From positions 1 through 45,649 of the forward strand of contig PPHI01000098.1 of NCBI GenBank assembly GCA_002901265.1: a DNA stretch of 45,649 nt, in the 5' to 3' direction. The notes beneath the pieces were generated by a model. It saw only the letters and a list, made by a program, of their open reading frames with translations. It was not told where the DNA came from and searched no databases. Within the stretch, counting starts at the first letter, position 1. Each line of letters starts with the position of its first letter. The DNA is from Rhodopirellula baltica. Lineage in GTDB: Bacteria; Planctomycetota; Planctomycetia; Pirellulales; Pirellulaceae. Below are positions 42,651 through 45,649 of this stretch, one piece after another. The position numbers were made by a program, and so were the translations under genes.

Positions 42651-44237
42651 TCAGTGGTTGAAACGGAATTCGGCGCTCGTGATCAACGACCACGCGACTT
42701 GGGCGATCGCTTCTTCAGCACGTTCGCGACGTTGGTCCAGATAGCCGACGATGGCGTCAAGCTCTTCCGATGTTGGTTGTCGGCCAAGCAAAGTTTCGAT
42801 CAAACGAGACGCTTGCTGCTGCGGTTCTGATTCGGCGGCGATTTGCGAGATCGGCGATCCGTCTCGAAAGCTATCGCGAATGAATTGATCCAATCCGGCG
42901 TTGTTGCTGAAGTACAACGCGTCCGCGACGGGAACTTCCACACCATCGGGCAAGACGTCGACAATTTGCTGCCGCAATCCTTTGACGACGTCGGCGTTGT
43001 TGTCGAACGAGCCGCGGAGTGTTTGCTGGATCGAACGAGCAAGCTGTTCTGCTGTCAATGGCCGTTCGATGTACCACGTGAAGGTATCTGGCGAAATCGC
43101 TTCACTTGGGCGGCGAGAATCCAATTGGTAGGCATCGGACAAGACGATGCTGCGGACCAATCGTCGGACATCGAATTGGTGTGTCGCGAAGTCATCGGCC
43201 AGCCAGTCCAGCAACTTGGGATGACTCGGGTCGTGCATGCTATCGATTTCGTCATGAGGATGGACAATGCCGCGTCCCATTAAAATCGCCCACACGCGGT
43301 TGACCATCGCCCGTGGGACCAGCGGGTGGCCTTCTAAGATTTGAGTGACAAACTTGGTCCGTCGTGAAAACAGTGGCTCACGCGGATCGCCACTCACGTC
43401 AGCGGGCGAATACAGAGATTCGGAGTCCTCTTGCGACTCACCCGCTTTGGGCCGTTTTTCGTGAACAGTTCGAGAGTCGAAGAACGTGAGGTAGTTCGGT
43501 GTGCTGGAGCCTTCCAGGTTGGCGAATTCGGAAAAGCCACCCACCGCGGACTCGGACATTCGCAAGCCGTTGTCTGTCTTTTGGTTTTTGCTGCGGTTAA
43601 AGAACGCGACCAAGCCCCAGTAATGCGCCTGCTCGATTTCGTCAGCCATCATGTGGTCATGGCATTGTGCGCACTCGATCCGAATGCCAAAAAACGCCGG
43701 GGCGACGGCTTCGGCAATCGCTTGGTAGTTTTCTTTGCGTTCATACAAGAACCAGACCGCACCGTCGGAATCCGGATCGTCGGGGCGAGCCAACAAAACC
43801 TCACGAGCGACATCCGCCCAAGGCCGATTATCGCGAAAGGCGCTTTCCAGGTATCCACGCCAACCGTGACGTGCACGCTGTTCATAAACGCGTTCTTGTG
43901 CCCGCCCCATTAAGATCGCGTCAAAGAGATCGGCAAAATGTTGTGCGTAGTTTTCGCTGTGCAACAAGGCGTCGACCAGTTCTTCGCGTCGCTGCTCGCT
44001 TGGGTTGGCAAGAAACGTGTTTCGCTCGTCGTTCGAAGGCACGCGCCCGGCCAAGTCTAAGTAGATTCTTCGGACGAAGGTTTCATCGCTGCATCGACCC
44101 GCCGGAGTGACCGAGTCGGCTTTCCATTTGGCAGCGATCTGCGAATTGATTTGGTCCGTCGGAGTCGCCGCGGATGATGGTTGGCAGAACCAAACCAGCG
44201 AAACGCCGAGAGCGATAGCGAGGTGGAGACGTCGCAT
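42651..44237 (-). CDS. DUF1549-DUF1553 protein lacking PSCyt1
   Basis: This 528-residue exported protein has a signal peptide (MRRLHLAIALGVSLVWF, cleavage after SSA near 23). DUF1549 covers about 25-215 and carries the single haem-type motif CAQCHDH at 189-195. DUF1553 covers about 270-500 with VNRVWAILMGRGIVHP. Unlike the plus-strand paralogue there is no PSCyt1 domain in front. The ATG at 44237 precedes the signal directly; the frame extends 22 residues more. It is the first gene of a three-gene minus-strand operon with DUF1501 and WD40 genes. The role is as unproven as for other members. Confidence 0.92.
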   Translation of the reverse strand: MRRLHLAIALGVSLVWFCQPSSAATPTDQINSQIAAKWKADSVTPAGRCSDETFVRRIYLDLAGRVPSNDERNTFLANPSEQRREELVDALLHSENYAQHFADLFDAILMGRAQERVYEQRARHGWRGYLESAFRDNRPWADVAREVLLARPDDPDSDGAVWFLYERKENYQAIAEAVAPAFFGIRIECAQCHDHMMADEIEQAHYWGLVAFFNRSKNQKTDNGLRMSESAVGGFSEFANLEGSSTPNYLTFFDSRTVHEKRPKAGESQEDSESLYSPADVSGDPREPLFSRRTKFVTQILEGHPLVPRAMVNRVWAILMGRGIVHPHDEIDSMHDPSHPKLLDWLADDFATHQFDVRRLVRSIVLSDAYQLDSRRPSEAISPDTFTWYIERPLTAEQLARSIQQTLRGSFDNNADVVKGLRQQIVDVLPDGVEVPVADALYFSNNAGLDQFIRDSFRDGSPISQIAAESEPQQQASRLIETLLGRQPTSEELDAIVGYLDQRRERAEEAIAQVAWSLITSAEFRFNH

Positions 44238-44367
44238 GATCGGATTTTGAGGTGGGAATGTTGGTGGGTAGGCCCCTGAGTATACCCGATCCGTCAGCGT
44301 CAATCACAAGCCAAGAATCCTCAAACGCATCGGATCAGTTGCCAAACCACCATCAACCGTACCCAAA

Positions 44368-44596
44368 GTCGCCTTTCGCTCAGCGAAAGTAGCGTTTCCT
44401 ATCGCGGACATGCCGCAACACACGCAGCTAAAGTCACTACGAAATCCGTTGCCGACATCGACCAATGCAAGCCAACGTTCAACTAATCGTCGAAGCCGCT
44501 AAAATGCAAATCAGCAACGCGCACACGGCTTCCTGGCAAGCATTTTCTACATTCGACTCAGGCGAAGGACGCTACTTTCGCGGAGCGAAAGGCGAC
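44368..44596. repeat. MITE-like repeat unit, copy 1, bounded by 27-bp inverted REPs
   Basis: The left end (44368-44394) and right end (44570-44596) are inverted copies of a 27-bp sequence built on CTTTCGCGGAGCGAAAG, with one mismatch between ends. The interior of about 175 bp is nearly identical to that of copy 2 at 45325-45552, offset 957 bp. Homology between the two copies begins slightly before the left end (44356 against 45313). The right end lies 16 bp before the RAYT start, so its hairpin could form just upstream of that gene's ribosome-binding site. Confidence 0.9.
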
Positions 44597-44612
44597 ATTG
44601 GCGAGGACAATG

Positions 44613-45266
44613 ATGATCGGTGAATTGTTTGATCCTCAAGCCCCACTTGCGATCAGCGAACACTACCGCCCGCATTGGTCTCAAGCGGGAGCGATCGTGT
44701 TCATTACCTTTCGTACAGCGGACTCGATCCCGTATGAAGTTTTGCAGCGTTGGGAACGCGAGAAGAATGAATGGATCGCTCGCAATACGGGTAGAAACGC
44801 TGATTGGCGGAAGGTGCTGCCTGAACTTGATCCAAGACTGCGCCATCAATTCAAAAAGACCTTCAATCGATTGCGAGAAGACTTCCTCGATACGTGCAAT
44901 GGTAAATGTGTCCTTCGCCAGCCAGATTTCGCATCAATCGTTGCCGATTCGCTGTCTCATTTCGATGGTAAACGCTATCGTCTGGGCGACTTCATTGTGA
45001 TGCCAAATCATGTTCATCTGCTTGCCAGCTTCCCTTCGGAAGAAACGATGATTGGACAATGCGATTCTTGGTTGCATTACACCGCATGGAAAATCAATCA
45101 ACAGCTTGGCAACAAGGGGAAGTTCTGGCAACAAGAACCCTTCGATCACCTAGTCAGAAGTCCCGAGCAGTATCAATACCTATGCAATTACATCCGTGAC
45201 AACGGAACCAAGGCAAACCTCCGGTCCGGCGATTTTCTGTACCGGCAGCATGACAATCATCAATGA
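44613..45266 (+). CDS. REP-associated tyrosine transposase (RAYT), IS200/Y1 family
   Basis: The protein has 217 residues from ATG 44613 (GAGGA 5 nt upstream; ATG 44610 and TTG 44598 are in frame). The Y1 HUH motif is MPNHVHLL (about 129-136), and the likely catalytic tyrosine is in SPEQYQYLCNYI (about 187). RAYTs are single-copy relatives of IS200/IS605 transposases thought to move REP palindromes by cutting single strands at the hairpin; they are not mobile as classical insertion sequences. The two flanking repeat units carry the probable substrate palindromes. The gene looks intact. Confidence 0.9.
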   Translation: MIGELFDPQAPLAISEHYRPHWSQAGAIVFITFRTADSIPYEVLQRWEREKNEWIARNTGRNADWRKVLPELDPRLRHQFKKTFNRLREDFLDTCNGKCVLRQPDFASIVADSLSHFDGKRYRLGDFIVMPNHVHLLASFPSEETMIGQCDSWLHYTAWKINQQLGNKGKFWQQEPFDHLVRSPEQYQYLCNYIRDNGTKANLRSGDFLYRQHDNHQ

Positions 45267-45324
45267 TCGGCTTGCACGCCCCATAAAACGAGGCAAGCAA
45301 CGATCGCAAACGACCGTGCCCAAA

Positions 45325-45552
45325 GTCGCCTTTCGCTCCGCGAAAGTAGCGTTTCCTATCGCGGACATGCCGCAACACACGCAGCTAAAGTCACTACGAA
45401 ATCCGTTGCCGACATCGACCAATGCAAGCCAACGTTCACCCGATCGTCGAAGCCGCTAAAATGCAAATCAGCAACGCGCACACGGCGTCCAGGCAAGCAT
45501 TTCGACATTCGATTCAGGCGAAGAACGCTACTTTCGCGGAGCGAAAGGCGAC
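45325..45552. repeat. MITE-like repeat unit, copy 2, downstream of RAYT
   Basis: The left end (45325-45351) and right end (45526-45552) are perfect 27-bp inverted repeats. The copy is in direct orientation to copy 1, with few substitutions and one single-base length difference (near 45508). It is followed by a 49-bp remnant of the RAYT 5' end. The two copies therefore bracket the transposase as a direct duplication. Confidence 0.9.
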
Positions 45553-45556
45553 ATTG

Positions 45557-45605
45557 GCGATCAGCGAACATTACCGTCCCCATTGGTCTCAAGCGGGAGC
45601 GATCG
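45557..45605 (+). pseudogene. Truncated 5' fragment of the RAYT gene
   Basis: These 49 bases match 44649-44697 of the intact RAYT with three substitutions, encoding AISEHYRPHWSQAGAI. Relative to copy 1, exactly 48 bp (44605-44652) are missing between the two GCGA tetranucleotides, so the fragment joins the repeat end directly. The similarity ends at 45605. It has no start codon of its own and cannot make a transposase. Confidence 0.8.
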
Positions 45606-45609
45606 AATT

Positions 45610-45649
45610 TGGCCGAAGGCCATTCGCACCATAGGCTGGGGCATCGCCC
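45610..45649. repeat. Short palindromes at the right window edge
   Basis: TGGCC-GAA-GGCCA (45610-45622) and GGGC-ATC-GCCC (45639-45649, with one more base around it) are adjacent small hairpins in a non-coding end region. They may begin another repeat family cut off by the window; this is a weak call. Confidence 0.3.

Noticed and set aside
1-45649. CRISPR array, prophage, tRNA or rRNA genes
   Set aside because: No evenly spaced repeats with unique spacers, no phage structural genes and no tRNA or rRNA-like folds were recognised; a tRNA scan was not possible.

Overview
The window looks like a chromosomal segment of a planctomycete, most likely a Rhodopirellula-like member of the Pirellulaceae. 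The evidence is the pairing of PSCyt/DUF1549/DUF1553 proteins with DUF1501 proteins, a BBP7-type outer-membrane barrel, a PilN_T2SS/BON protein without a secretin domain, small secreted proteins with Ala-Ser-Ala signal peptides, weak or absent Shine-Dalgarno sequences at many starts, and moderate GC. This is inferred from gene content, not from a marker gene. I saw no rRNA, tRNA, CRISPR array or prophage.

Layout. 1-182: end of a palindromic repeat array. 197-2570 (minus): MoxR ATPase, Gfo/Idh/MocA oxidoreductase and a divergent PII protein. 2730-5626 (plus): membrane-anchored PQQ-like propeller and a His-rich membrane protein. 5637-8272: GlpG-type rhomboid, PGPGW-like membrane protein and a secreted TPR/HEAT protein. 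8451-9784: APS reductase cysH and an Rrf2 regulator behind a promoter that contains a dyad operator. 10036-11856: small secreted protein, nrdR and a GYF_2/zinc-ribbon protein. 11940-15474 (minus): envelope proteins. 15763-17895: uvrB. 17906-28242 (minus): a four-gene DNA-end-processing operon, addB-addA-sbcD-sbcC in order of transcription, with a single-base frameshift in the sbcD-like gene. 28424-34577: nadB, isoaspartyl peptidase, AMP nucleosidase, alanine dehydrogenase and a bacterioferritin-like protein. 34689-35375: YgaP-like rhodanese with a clear promoter. 35733-44237: two PSCyt/DUF1501 modules arranged tail to tail. 44368-45649: a REP-associated tyrosine transposase (RAYT) between two copies of a MITE-like repeat whose palindrome also occurs at the left edge of the window.

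How the genes fit together. The strongest units are cysH-rrf2 (assimilatory sulfate reduction with its probable own regulator), the AddBA/SbcDC-like operon next to uvrB (double-strand-break and excision repair), and the two planctomycete cytochrome/DUF1501 modules (secreted, substrate unknown). The most interesting departures from expectation are the PII protein that lacks the usual ATP-phosphate arginines, the frameshift in the sbcD-like gene, the nuclease-less AddA, the 27-bp dyad over the cysH promoter, the bacterioferritin without its haem methionine, and the RAYT/REP duplication.
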